A stretch of 64,000 nucleotides of DNA, from assembly GCA_937995735.1 (NCBI GenBank), contig CALKIZ010000069.1, positions 1 to 64,000 on the forward strand, in the 5' to 3' direction. Position numbers and translations under genes: made by a program. The notes under the pieces were generated by a model that saw only the letters and a list, made by a program, of their open reading frames with translations, had not been told where the DNA came from and did not search any database. Positions 43,595 to 51,336 of this stretch are shown here, in pieces. The DNA is from an uncultured Neomegalonema sp. GTDB lineage: Bacteria > Pseudomonadota > Alphaproteobacteria > Rhodobacterales > Rhodobacteraceae. Each line of letters starts with the position of its first letter. Positions within the stretch are counted from its first letter, which is position 1.

Positions 43595-44341
43595 TTACCA
43601 GCGTCCTGTTGCGCCGCGCCACAGGAGCGAAATGCTCTGGCGTAGAGCTGAACGCTCGGTAGGGGCGGACAGATTATGCGCCGCCTTCGCGCATTCAAGC
43701 AAAGCGGGGGCTGCTGCTTTTGGGATTGCCTTGCGCTCTGCGCGCGCGCGGGCAAGGCGCTGTCGGCCCTCTTCCGCGAGCGCATCGACGCTTTCCATCG
43801 GTAAGGGTTTCTTCCCCAACTCAACGAGTTGCGGCATAGCCATCAAATAACGCGCCGCGCCGATTGCAAAGCCCGCATCTTTGGCGACGCTCATGCCATC
43901 TTGTCCGAGTTCGGGCGCGAGGGCTTTCGCGGCGAGGCTGGTCAATCCGCCCGCAGTGGCTTCGATGTATTCATGCAGCGCGGTGTCATTTTGCGGGAAG
44001 GTCGGGTCGAGATCGTTGCTGCGCTGGTCGATCAAAGTATCGAACGGAGCGCGCGGCAGACTCGCAGCGCGGATCGCGTCGGCCAGCGGTGTTGTCACTT
44101 CATGTTTGCGCACCGGGGCATCGCTGTAGATTTGATCGAGCGCCTCGTGCCACCACTGCAAACGGATTTCGCCCAGCATTGGCTCGGAAACCATCGGCGC
44201 AATCTTCGCGATTTCGAGATTGAACGCATAGAGCGCAAACAGATGTTCGCGCGGTTCAGGCTTTGCGAAGAGCGCTGTGCGAAAGCGGTCGGGATCGCCC
44301 GCGCGGACAATCTCACCACAAGGAGACAGACGCTCAGTCAT
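43595..44341 (-). CDS. squalene/phytoene synthase family protein, NDUFAF6-like
   Basis: The 248-residue form starts MTERLSPCGEIVRAGD, overlapping nothing upstream; the track's first 13 residues lie in the gap after cimA. The fold is the all-helical squalene/phytoene synthase type (FALYAFNLEIAKIAPMVSEPMLGEIRLQWWHEAL, GAARYLMAMP). The first Asp-rich motif expected in active prenyl synthases is replaced by NLEIAKI, so it is unlikely to make phytoene. This matches the NDUFAF6 group, linked to complex I assembly. No carotenoid or hopanoid gene is near. Confidence 0.8.
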   Translation of the reverse strand: MTERLSPCGEIVRAGDPDRFRTALFAKPEPREHLFALYAFNLEIAKIAPMVSEPMLGEIRLQWWHEALDQIYSDAPVRKHEVTTPLADAIRAASLPRAPFDTLIDQRSNDLDPTFPQNDTALHEYIEATAGGLTSLAAKALAPELGQDGMSVAKDAGFAIGAARYLMAMPQLVELGKKPLPMESVDALAEEGRQRLARARAERKAIPKAAAPALLECAKAAHNLSAPTERSALRQSISLLWRGATGRW

Positions 44342-44366
44342 GCGATTTGTCCGGTGGTGACAGCAA

Positions 44367-46007
44367 TCACTCTGCGGCAACTTTTGCCGATGTGGGGGCG
44401 CTTTCCGTCAATAGTTTGTAGAGAATAGCATCTTCCAACGCCTGAAACGATGCATCGACAATGTTGGCCGAAACGCCAACCGTCGCCCAGCGTTTTCCAT
44501 TCCCATCGCGGCTGACGATCAGCACTCGCGTCACAGCGGCAGTGCCGCGCCCGACGATGCGGACTTTAAAATCCTCCAGTTCGAGGTCGGCGATATAGCT
44601 TTGATATTTGCCAAGGTCTTTACGCAAAGCACGGGACAAAGCGTTGATCGGACCTTGATCACCGCCCTCAGGGTCAAGGCTTTCAGAGACAGACAGGAAC
44701 CGCTCGCCATCGACAGCGACTTTTACAACCGCTTCGGAGGCAGTGATCAAATCCCCTTTTGTGTTGTGACGGCGCTCGACAGTGACGCGATAGCGGTCCA
44801 CCTCGAAGAATGTCGGCATCTGACCGAGGAACCGGCGCGCGAGCAAAACAAAGCTGGCTTCGGCGCTGTCATACGCGAAGCCTTTCTCTTCCATGTCTTT
44901 GACATGCTCAAGAAGGCGCGCGAGGCGGGGGTCGTCGGTCTTCACAGAGATACCGGCTTCGGCAAGGCGCTTTAACAGGTTTGAGCGACCCGCTTGATTT
45001 GACATCGGGATAACACGCTCATTGCCCACTTTTTCCGGGGGGACGTGTTCGTAGGTCGTCGGGTCTTTGACAATCGCGGAGGCATGAAGGCCCGCTTTAT
45101 GCGCGAACGCCGCAGTGCCGATATAGGGTGCGTGTGGATTGGGCTGGCGGTTTAGGATTTCATCCAACAAATGCGACAGACGCGGCAGGCGGGTTAGGTT
45201 CTCGGGTGTAATGCCCGTCTCTAACATCGCAGCGAACGGCGCTTTCAGCAGTAGCGTCGGGATGATTGTAACGAGATTGGCGTTGCCGCACCGCTCGCCA
45301 AGGCCGTTGAGCGTTCCTTGAACCTGCCTTGCACCCGCCGCCACCGCTGCGAGGGTATTCGCCACTGCATTGCCGGTATCATCATGGGTGTGGATGCCGA
45401 TTTTATCGCCGCCGAAACGATCACAAACAACCCGCGTGATGTTGGCGATGTCACCGGGCAGCGTCCCGCCATTGGTATCGCAGAGCACCACCCACCGCGC
45501 GCCCGCTGAGAGCGCCGCCTCGACACAGGAAAGCGCATAATCAGGGTCCGCTTTATACCCATCAAAGAAATGCTCGGCGTCCAGCATCGTCTCGCGGTTT
45601 TGGCTCACACAATAAGCGATAGAAGCGCGGATATTCTCGAGGTTCTCGTCATTGGTGATGCCCAGCGCAGTTTTGACATGGAAAATATGGGTTTTACCAA
45701 CGAGGCACACGGTATCCGTACCGGCGTTTAAAACACCGGCCAGAACGTCGTCGTTTTCAGCAGAGCGCCCCGCCCGCTTGGTCATGCCAAAGGCGAGAAA
45801 CTTAGCGCGTTTGGGTTTTGGCGGGTTGGCAAAAAATTCCGTATCGACAGGATTAGCACCCGGCCAACCACCCTCGATATAATCTATACCAAGATCATCA
45901 AGCGCGGTGGCAATGCGGCGTTTGTCTTCGGCGGAGAAATCGACGCCTTGAGTTTGCTGGCCGTCGCGGAGGGTCGTGTCGAAAAGGTAGAGGCGTTCTT
46001 TCGTCAT
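44367..46007 (-). CDS. cimA: (R)-citramalate synthase
   Basis: The 546-residue enzyme starts at MTKERLYLFDTTLRDGQQTQG; a GTG three codons earlier overlaps the upstream stop but has no ribosome site. The HMGL-like TIM barrel has the metal motif HTHDDTGNAVANT and GLGERCGNANL. The C-terminal regulatory LeuA dimer domain runs from about 420 (SYIADLELEDFKVRI). It condenses pyruvate and acetyl-CoA for threonine-independent isoleucine synthesis. It follows a small unknown gene with a GTGA-like junction. Confidence 0.94.
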   Translation of the reverse strand: MTKERLYLFDTTLRDGQQTQGVDFSAEDKRRIATALDDLGIDYIEGGWPGANPVDTEFFANPPKPKRAKFLAFGMTKRAGRSAENDDVLAGVLNAGTDTVCLVGKTHIFHVKTALGITNDENLENIRASIAYCVSQNRETMLDAEHFFDGYKADPDYALSCVEAALSAGARWVVLCDTNGGTLPGDIANITRVVCDRFGGDKIGIHTHDDTGNAVANTLAAVAAGARQVQGTLNGLGERCGNANLVTIIPTLLLKAPFAAMLETGITPENLTRLPRLSHLLDEILNRQPNPHAPYIGTAAFAHKAGLHASAIVKDPTTYEHVPPEKVGNERVIPMSNQAGRSNLLKRLAEAGISVKTDDPRLARLLEHVKDMEEKGFAYDSAEASFVLLARRFLGQMPTFFEVDRYRVTVERRHNTKGDLITASEAVVKVAVDGERFLSVSESLDPEGGDQGPINALSRALRKDLGKYQSYIADLELEDFKVRIVGRGTAAVTRVLIVSRDGNGKRWATVGVSANIVDASFQALEDAILYKLLTESAPTSAKVAAE

Positions 46008-46012
46008 GGCAT

Positions 46013-46294
46013 TCACTCGTAATATCGACGGAGCACAGAAGGCATCGACGTCTGGTCTATTTTATGGGCGAGTGTGCGGGTGTCAGGGGTGTCGTATTCT
46101 GCCCCTGCACCCGGAGTAATTCGGATGCCAAGGCCAATTTGTTTACAGTAATTCGCAATGGGTGTGCGCGGGCGATAACCGTTGTCGGAGATGTAATCAT
46201 CAATCGCACGCTTGAGGCGCTCGACGAGGCGTTCCTCAACAGCGGCACGGGCGCGGTCGGCTTGAGCGGTGGTTATGAAGCCGGGGTTGGTCAT
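46013..46294 (-). CDS. hypothetical protein, 93 residues, upstream of cimA
   Basis: I do not recognise it. The protein begins MTNPGFITTAQADRARAAVEERL and has one long helix with many arginines followed by a TPIANYCKQIGLGIRITPGAG segment. Its stop overlaps the cimA start region and the two are co-directional, so it is likely translated. Its first 15 codons are partly repeated upstream at 46376-46425, which suggests a local duplication. Confidence 0.55.
   Translation of the reverse strand: MTNPGFITTAQADRARAAVEERLVERLKRAIDDYISDNGYRPRTPIANYCKQIGLGIRITPGAGAEYDTPDTRTLAHKIDQTSMPSVLRRYYE
46241..46290. repeat. direct repeat copy 1 (inside the start of the 93-residue gene)
   Basis: The shared core cacgggc..gtcggcttg.gc.gtggttatgaagccg is nearly identical to the stretch at 46376-46425, with about five differences in 41 bases. 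Copy 1 encodes FITTAQADRARA on the minus strand. Confidence 0.7.
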
Positions 46295-46326
46295 ATGGCT
46301 TGCACCCTAAGAATACGATACAAGAG

Positions 46327-46346
46327 ATTCCCGCTTACGCGGGAAT
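46327..46346. repeat. REP-like palindrome
   Basis: attcccgc-ttac-gcgggaat is a perfect eight-base stem with a four-base loop, followed by gaca. Palindromes of the form TTCCCGC...GCGGGAA followed by tgaca are a common repeated extragenic type in proteobacteria. It lies in the cysS-to-unknown-gene gap, between the two direct-repeat copies. Confidence 0.6.
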
Positions 46347-46375
46347 GACAGAAAGCTAATCGGAGACGGGCGTGC

Positions 46376-46425
46376 GTAGCACGGGCACAGTCGGCTTGGG
46401 CAGTGGTTATGAAGCCGAGATCGCG
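46376..46425. repeat. direct repeat copy 2 (decayed gene start)
   Basis: This is a second, diverged copy of the first codons of the 93-residue gene: minus-strand reading gives GFITTAQADCARA. It belongs to a 45-codon open frame (GTG at 46428 to TGA at 46291) whose stop overlaps the intact gene's ATG. It may be a decayed duplicate or a translated leader. Confidence 0.6.
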
Positions 46426-46429
46426 CACT

Positions 46430-47833
46430 CTAAATCCCGCTCAATTTTGCAACGTCAAATGAAGGGGTCAGGGACCATTCCGTACCGCCGGGGATGTCTT
46501 TGACTTCGACGCCTGCGGCAACAAGAGCGGCACGAATGCCGTCTGCCTTGGCGAAGTCTTTCTCGCTTTTTGCTGTCGCACGATCCGCGAGTAAGCCATC
46601 GATCCGCGCCGAGGTATCGCCATCCGCTTCGGGTAAGACTTCCCAACCGGCCAAATCGTCGTCGAGCAAACCAAGCAACATCGCGCCGCCCTTGAGCAAA
46701 CGATAGCTGTCGCGTTCGTTTCCTGAAGGGGGATTCGACATCATATGCAGCCAAGTCAGCGCTTGAGGCACATTCAGATCATCGCGCAGGCATGACAGCA
46801 CTCCGGCATGAGGCGGAAGCGGCTTTTCTACGTCATTCACCAAACCGCGCCATTTACGCAGGGATTTCTCGGCTTCGTCGAGTGTCTTTTCGGTCCAGTC
46901 AATCGGCGAGCGATAATGCGTCATCAGCATCGCCAAACGCATCACCTCGCCGGGAACGCCTTGTTTGCGCAAATCTTCGACCGTGAAGAAATTGCCTGCC
47001 GATTTCGACATCTTCTCGCCTTCGACCTGAAGATAGCCATTGTGCATCCAGATGTCGGCAAACTGGTGCCCGGCACAGCGCGATTGCGCCAATTCGTTCT
47101 CGTGGTGCGGAAATTGTAAATCAATGCCGCCGCCATGAATGTCAAAATGTGGACCAAGCAAATCGCCCGCCATCGCTGAACATTCAATATGCCAGCCCGG
47201 ACGCCCCCTGCCCCAAGGACTGTCCCAACCCGGTTGATCATCGGTCGAGGGCTTCCAGATCACCGAATCCATCGGGTCACGCTTGTAGGGCGCAACCTCG
47301 ACCCTTGCTCCGGCACGCATTTCATCCAGAGGACGCCGCGAGAGCGAACCATAATCAGGATCGGTTCGCGCCTCGAACAACACATGGCCTTCGGCCACAT
47401 ACGCATTGCCGCGAGATATCAGGTCTTCGCCCATCGCAATCATCTGGGCGATATATTCGGTGGCTCGCGGTTCATGAGTCGGACGCAGCGCGCCGAGCGC
47501 ATCCATATCCTCGTGATACCACTCAATCGTCTCATCTGTGATGCGCTTGGCGGCGTCGACCAAGGTTTCACCTGCTTGTTTGGTCTCTAATGCCTTCGCG
47601 TTGATCTTGTCGTCGACGTCCGTGAAATTGCGGACATACGTGACCGCTTGCGCGCCGTAATCATGACGCAGCAAGCGATAAAGCAGATCAAACACGACCA
47701 CAGGCCGCGCATTACCGATATGTGCGCGGCTGTAAACCGTCGGCCCACAGACATACATCCGCACATTATCCGGGTTAATCGGATCAAGCTCGTCCTTGCG
47801 GCGAGTCTTGGTATTATAGAGGCGAATGGTCAT
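46430..47833 (-). CDS. cysS: cysteinyl-tRNA synthetase
   Basis: The 467-residue class I enzyme starts at [16 protein letters not shown] with aagga upstream; the ORF track adds eleven residues. Zinc ligands are in [17 protein letters not shown] and [10 protein letters not shown]; the HIGH motif is AHIGNARP and the KMSKS motif is KMSKSAGNF. It charges tRNA-Cys. It is the first gene of the cysS-unknown-cimA-NDUFAF6 minus-strand series. Confidence 0.97.
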   Translation of the reverse strand: MTIRLYNTKTRRKDELDPINPDNVRMYVCGPTVYSRAHIGNARPVVVFDLLYRLLRHDYGAQAVTYVRNFTDVDDKINAKALETKQAGETLVDAAKRITDETIEWYHEDMDALGALRPTHEPRATEYIAQMIAMGEDLISRGNAYVAEGHVLFEARTDPDYGSLSRRPLDEMRAGARVEVAPYKRDPMDSVIWKPSTDDQPGWDSPWGRGRPGWHIECSAMAGDLLGPHFDIHGGGIDLQFPHHENELAQSRCAGHQFADIWMHNGYLQVEGEKMSKSAGNFFTVEDLRKQGVPGEVMRLAMLMTHYRSPIDWTEKTLDEAEKSLRKWRGLVNDVEKPLPPHAGVLSCLRDDLNVPQALTWLHMMSNPPSGNERDSYRLLKGGAMLLGLLDDDLAGWEVLPEADGDTSARIDGLLADRATAKSEKDFAKADGIRAALVAAGVEVKDIPGGTEWSLTPSFDVAKLSGI

Positions 47834-48171
47834 GCGGCGTCCTTCCCTGCGGGAAAGCCTTAGCATTCAGATGAATAAATGAAAACGGACCCGCGTGACG
47901 ATATGTCAGCGAATAATGCAAATTTGGGTGAATGTTTTCTTGATCATGCTCACTTATCGCTGATCCGTGTCTATGTGGTCAAGCATACTGTATCGGAATT
48001 ATTGAATAAATTCTGGTGACAATAAGATTACAACATCATCATTAATCCTTTGTAATCAAATAAAAGTTCAGAGTCAAAAATGATATTTGAGGAATTACTT
48101 TGCAAATGACAGGGCCGTGATAGGCTTTACAACGTGGGCGATTGCAATGATTGGCTTAAACGTGGGGTAGC
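47834..48171. other. intergenic gap, AT-rich, divergent start regions
   Basis: These 338 bases separate the divergent cysS and YbjN-like genes. I see no gene in it: short frames are interrupted. It is richer in A and T than the coding flanks, as expected for two promoters. An inverted repeat, gattacaa (48026-48033) and ttgtaatc (48050-48057), has perfect eight-base arms 16 bases apart and could be an operator. A candidate -35 ttgcaa lies near 48101. No tRNA-like cloverleaf was seen. Confidence 0.5.
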
Positions 48172-48582
48172 ATGAAAAACGACACCTTAAGTCGATTATT
48201 CCAAAACCTTGATGCAACGGTTCAAGGCGAATCTGGACATTGGCAGATTACACTCGAGAATGTCCGTATCATCTGTCTGACAGACGAACATCATAACCGA
48301 ATGCGCTTTATTGCGCCGATCCGCGAGATCGACGGCATGAATGCAGACGAATTGACCAGATGCCTTGAAGCGAACTTCCACACAGCACTCGATATAAAAT
48401 ATGCGATTTCTGACGGCGTGCTGTGGTCCGCCTTTATGCACCCTTTGGCCGAACTGAGTGAGGCGCAGGCGCATGATGCGCTGGAACAGGTTTATAATGG
48501 CGTGCTGACTTATGGCAATTCTTACAGCAGTTCGAACTTATCTTTTCCGACCTCGCAAGCCCGCAAAGACAAGATGCACTGA
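48172..48582 (+). CDS. YbjN-like protein (type III chaperone-like fold)
   Basis: The 136-residue protein has the alpha-beta layout of YbjN/CesT-like small proteins: LSRLFQNLDATVQGESGHWQITLENVRIICLTDEHHNRMRFIAPIRE then a helix (ADELTRCLEANFHTALDIKYAISDGVLWSAFMHPL). The pattern of a sheet ending in a hydrophobic strand and helices around it is typical. Such proteins are linked to stress responses or act as chaperones, but the exact role is unknown. It stands alone. Confidence 0.6.
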   Translation: MKNDTLSRLFQNLDATVQGESGHWQITLENVRIICLTDEHHNRMRFIAPIREIDGMNADELTRCLEANFHTALDIKYAISDGVLWSAFMHPLAELSEAQAHDALEQVYNGVLTYGNSYSSSNLSFPTSQARKDKMH

Positions 48583-48593
48583 CTGTCAGACCA

Positions 48594-48878
48594 TCAAGAT
48601 TTGTCTCTAGGCTTATCGTCCAAAACCTGTTCGTCGATGACAACATAGTCCGCGTCGATTGTTCCGTTACCGCCGGGGCTTCCCGCCTGTGATCGCGCGA
48701 ATTCAGCTTGTTGTTTGGCCATTTCTTTACGGAGAGGCGCGCTTTTGAAATAGACATAGATCGCGAAAATGCCGCCGACGATCAGCAGGATAACGAACAA
48801 AAAAGCGGCCAGATAAATAGCCAACAGCAAAATGCCGATGCCGCCAACGCCCGCCGCGATTTTTTTCAGCTTTGTCAT
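48594..48878 (-). CDS. small membrane protein, unknown
   Basis: The 94-residue protein starts MTKLKKIAAGVGGIGILLLAIYLA and has two adjacent hydrophobic helices (about 9-45) and a charged cytoplasmic tail ending in DADYVVIDEQVLDDKPRDKS. I do not recognise the family. The tail pattern of acidic residues after a Gly/Asn linker is typical of small inner-membrane proteins. It converges with the YbjN-like gene and may be co-transcribed with the next minus-strand gene. Confidence 0.6.
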   Translation of the reverse strand: MTKLKKIAAGVGGIGILLLAIYLAAFLFVILLIVGGIFAIYVYFKSAPLRKEMAKQQAEFARSQAGSPGGNGTIDADYVVIDEQVLDDKPRDKS

Positions 48879-48942
48879 GAGATGCAATGTAGGGGCTGTG
48901 GATAGATTTCACAGCCCCCTAAAAGCGATTTTATCAGTTTGG

Positions 48943-49344
48943 CTATTTTGCTGGCTTTTTTATGCCAAGTTTAACGCCAAATCGGAACGTGAACCTGATC
49001 GCAAGCAGACTGAGTAATCCGGTAAAAGCCGAGATCGTCAAGAACTGTGCCACCGAAATACCGATTGTCAAAGGGTTGTCGAACACGTTCCGCAACACCA
49101 GCAGAACGATAATAGCTAAAAGAATAGAAACGAGCGTGAGAACAGCGGCGACTTTCCACGCAAAGCCCGAACTGACCTCCTCGCCCGTTCGCGCCCCGTA
49201 AAGCTGTCCCGCAATCATTGATCCGATGACGGTAGAAATTGCACCGCCGGGGGACCCGAGATCAGGGAAGAAATGCGCAATGGCTGCGAAGACAATTGCG
49301 CAGAGGATTGAGATTGCGAAAAAATCAATAATGATTCGAGTCAT
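48943..49344 (-). CDS. ABZJ_00895 family membrane protein
   Basis: The 133-residue protein has four hydrophobic segments. FPDLGSPGGAISTVIGSMIAGQLYGARTGEEVSS in the middle matches the ABZJ_00895 family; helices run near 5-22, 32-48, 65-86 and 97-120. The function is unknown. It lies 12 bases downstream of gltX's stop in the transcript order gltX-to-this gene. Confidence 0.65.
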   Translation of the reverse strand: MTRIIIDFFAISILCAIVFAAIAHFFPDLGSPGGAISTVIGSMIAGQLYGARTGEEVSSGFAWKVAAVLTLVSILLAIIVLLVLRNVFDNPLTIGISVAQFLTISAFTGLLSLLAIRFTFRFGVKLGIKKPAK

Positions 49345-49356
49345 TGCTCGTCTCCG

Positions 49357-50688
49357 TTATCGTTTCAGCAAAGGTAAAAGCGCGCCCATATCCGGCCCAT
49401 TGGAGCGCCCTGTCATTGCTTTACGCAGTGGCATAAAGAGGCCCTTACCTTTCCGTCCCGTCTCGGTTTTCAGCGCGTCGGTTACGGTTTTCCATGTCGT
49501 CTCATCCCATGGCTTCGCACCATCAAATGCGGCTTGAGCGGTGGTGACGAACTCGCGGTCTTCATCGGCAATGTCGGGGGTGATGTCGCCGGTAACGACT
49601 TTCCACCAATCAGAGATTTCGTCTGTCGAGGCGATGTTCTCTCTGATCAGCTCCCAGAATTTCGGCGCGATGGCCGTTTCTACACCCGCATCAGCAAGCA
49701 GCGGCGCGACGTCTTCGAACGGGCGCGTGTGCAGCATCTTGACGCCGAGCGCGTCGATTTCTTCGCGGTTAAAGCGCGCAGGCGCACGGCCAAGGGTATC
49801 GAGACTGAAGCCTTCGATAATCTCGGCATGGGTGGCGCGGGCTTCAATAGGCTCGGACGTGCCAAGACGCGCCATATAGGACAAAAGCGCCAGTGGATCG
49901 ACGCCGGCTTCGCGTAAAGACTCAAGGGTCAGTGATCCAAGGCGCTTTGACAGCCCCGAACCATCCGCATCAACCAGCAATGAATGGTGCGCAAAGCCGG
50001 TAGGCTTATCGCCCATTGCATCGAAGATTTGAATTTGCGTTGCCGTGTTGGTGACGTGATCTTCGCCCCGGATCACATCGGTAATACCGAAATCTATATC
50101 GTCACACACGCTACACAAAGTATAGAGAAATCCACCGTCTTCGCGGATCAGAACCGGATCGGATACCGACGCACAATCGACATTCACATCGCCGCGAATG
50201 CCGTCGGTCCAACTGGTCCGGGTTTGGTCGAGCTTGAAGCGCCAATGCGGTTTGCGGCCTTCGGCTTCTAACTTGGCCTTGTCTTCGTCAGTCAGATTCA
50301 GTGCGGCACGGTCGTACACTGGCGGCCTGCCCGATTGCAGGAGAGTTTTGCGTTTTAGGCCCAGTTCCGTGCCGGTTTCGTAGGCAGCATAGAGACGGCC
50401 TTGTGCGCGAAGCTCATCCGCAACGGCATTGTAGCGATCCATCCGCTCGGATTGGCGCTCGTACCGATCCCAATCGAGGCCGAGCCATTCGAGATCGCGT
50501 TTTACGGCATCGACGTACTCTTCTTTTGAGCGCTCGGCGTCCGTGTCATCAATCCGTAAAACAAATTGCCCACCGCCTTTGCGCGCATAAAGCCAGTTCA
50601 AAAGCGCCGGACGCAGATTGCCGACATGCAGCTTTCCCGTGGGCGAAGGAGCGAAGCGGGTAACAGGATTAGCACACATCAACGTCAT
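49357..50688 (-). CDS. gltX: glutamyl-tRNA synthetase
   Basis: The 443-residue class I enzyme has VTRFAPSPTGKLHVGNLRPALLN (HIGH-type HVGN) and the second motif GSGLSKRLGSL in place of KLSKR. It is shorter than the usual 470-residue GltX and has a single SVCDD cysteine pair, consistent with the second GluRS found in many alphaproteobacteria, which usually have two. One may load tRNA-Gln for later amidation. Its first 20 bases overlap the end of vapC, which is unusual for an essential gene. An internal ATG three codons later is possible. Confidence 0.92.
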   Translation of the reverse strand: MTLMCANPVTRFAPSPTGKLHVGNLRPALLNWLYARKGGGQFVLRIDDTDAERSKEEYVDAVKRDLEWLGLDWDRYERQSERMDRYNAVADELRAQGRLYAAYETGTELGLKRKTLLQSGRPPVYDRAALNLTDEDKAKLEAEGRKPHWRFKLDQTRTSWTDGIRGDVNVDCASVSDPVLIREDGGFLYTLCSVCDDIDFGITDVIRGEDHVTNTATQIQIFDAMGDKPTGFAHHSLLVDADGSGLSKRLGSLTLESLREAGVDPLALLSYMARLGTSEPIEARATHAEIIEGFSLDTLGRAPARFNREEIDALGVKMLHTRPFEDVAPLLADAGVETAIAPKFWELIRENIASTDEISDWWKVVTGDITPDIADEDREFVTTAQAAFDGAKPWDETTWKTVTDALKTETGRKGKGLFMPLRKAMTGRSNGPDMGALLPLLKR

Positions 50689-51049
50689 ACTTTCTGATTT
50701 GGGGATCGGTGGTCATCAAGGTCAGGCCCTCTGTCTGTGCCTGAGCAATAAGGGTGCGGTCAAATGGATCGCGGTGAATAAACGGAAGTTTCTCCACGGC
50801 TTTTGCATGATGCCATGTAAAGGGAAGCTCTAAAAAGCCAAGCTGTAAACATCGTTCATGCAAATCAAAACCTAAACTCATCTTACCGATAGATGTCTTG
50901 ATCGCGATTTCCAGCCTGGAAATGGCACTGACAAAGATTGGCATCCGAGGATCAGTCAGCAAAATATCATGGTTTTTGTTTCGACGCGGATCAGCAGCAA
51001 GCGCCCAAAGAACGACATGCGTATCAGCAAGGAACCCTGCCTCACTCAT
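50669..51049 (-). CDS. vapC: VapC-type PIN-domain toxin
   Basis: The 126-residue PIN ribonuclease has the four acidic residues D9 (FLADTHVV), E47 (SRLEIAI), D96 (RDPFDRTLIAQA) and D115 (TTDPQ). The TDPQI ending is typical of the type II toxin group. It cuts RNA, often tRNA or rRNA. Its start overlaps the antitoxin gene by eight bases and its end overlaps gltX by 20 bases, tying the module to a tRNA-synthetase transcript. Confidence 0.93.
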   Translation of the reverse strand: MSEAGFLADTHVVLWALAADPRRNKNHDILLTDPRMPIFVSAISRLEIAIKTSIGKMSLGFDLHERCLQLGFLELPFTWHHAKAVEKLPFIHRDPFDRTLIAQAQTEGLTLMTTDPQIRKYDVDVC

Positions 51050-51290
51050 CAGGGTCGATGCCTTTTTCCATGGCTTCTAGGACTTCTGTTGGCGTTTCAT
51101 CAAAATCATCTGCCGTCCAAATCTGTCCTTTCATTGATCCAATAAGGTTCCGACGACGCTGTGACATAACCGGATCGCGCAGTTCGAGGACCGGTTTTCC
51201 GTGGCGGGTCACGGTGATTACCTCGCCTTTTTCAACGCGCTTCACCAATTCGGAAAGCTTTGCTTTTGCCTCGCTGAGTGTGATTTCCAT
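51042..51290 (-). CDS. vapB: Phd/YefM-type antitoxin paired with VapC
   Basis: The 82-residue protein starts MEITLSEAKAKLSELVKRVEKGE with ggagg before the ATG; the track start four codons earlier is inside that ribosome site. The N-terminal DNA-binding Phd/YefM fold (EVITVTRHGKPVLELRD) is followed by a flexible tail (WTADDFDETPTEVLEAMEKG) that masks the toxin. It should bind VapC and repress its own promoter. Confidence 0.92.
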   Translation of the reverse strand: MEITLSEAKAKLSELVKRVEKGEVITVTRHGKPVLELRDPVMSQRRRNLIGSMKGQIWTADDFDETPTEVLEAMEKGIDPDE

Positions 51291-51336
51291 GCGGCCCTCC
51301 ATTTAAACCAAAACATAGGTCAAAACTTTAGACTAC

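Noticed and set aside
43595-44341. Carotenoid or hopanoid biosynthesis gene
   Set aside because: The catalytic Asp-rich motif is missing and no partner genes are near.
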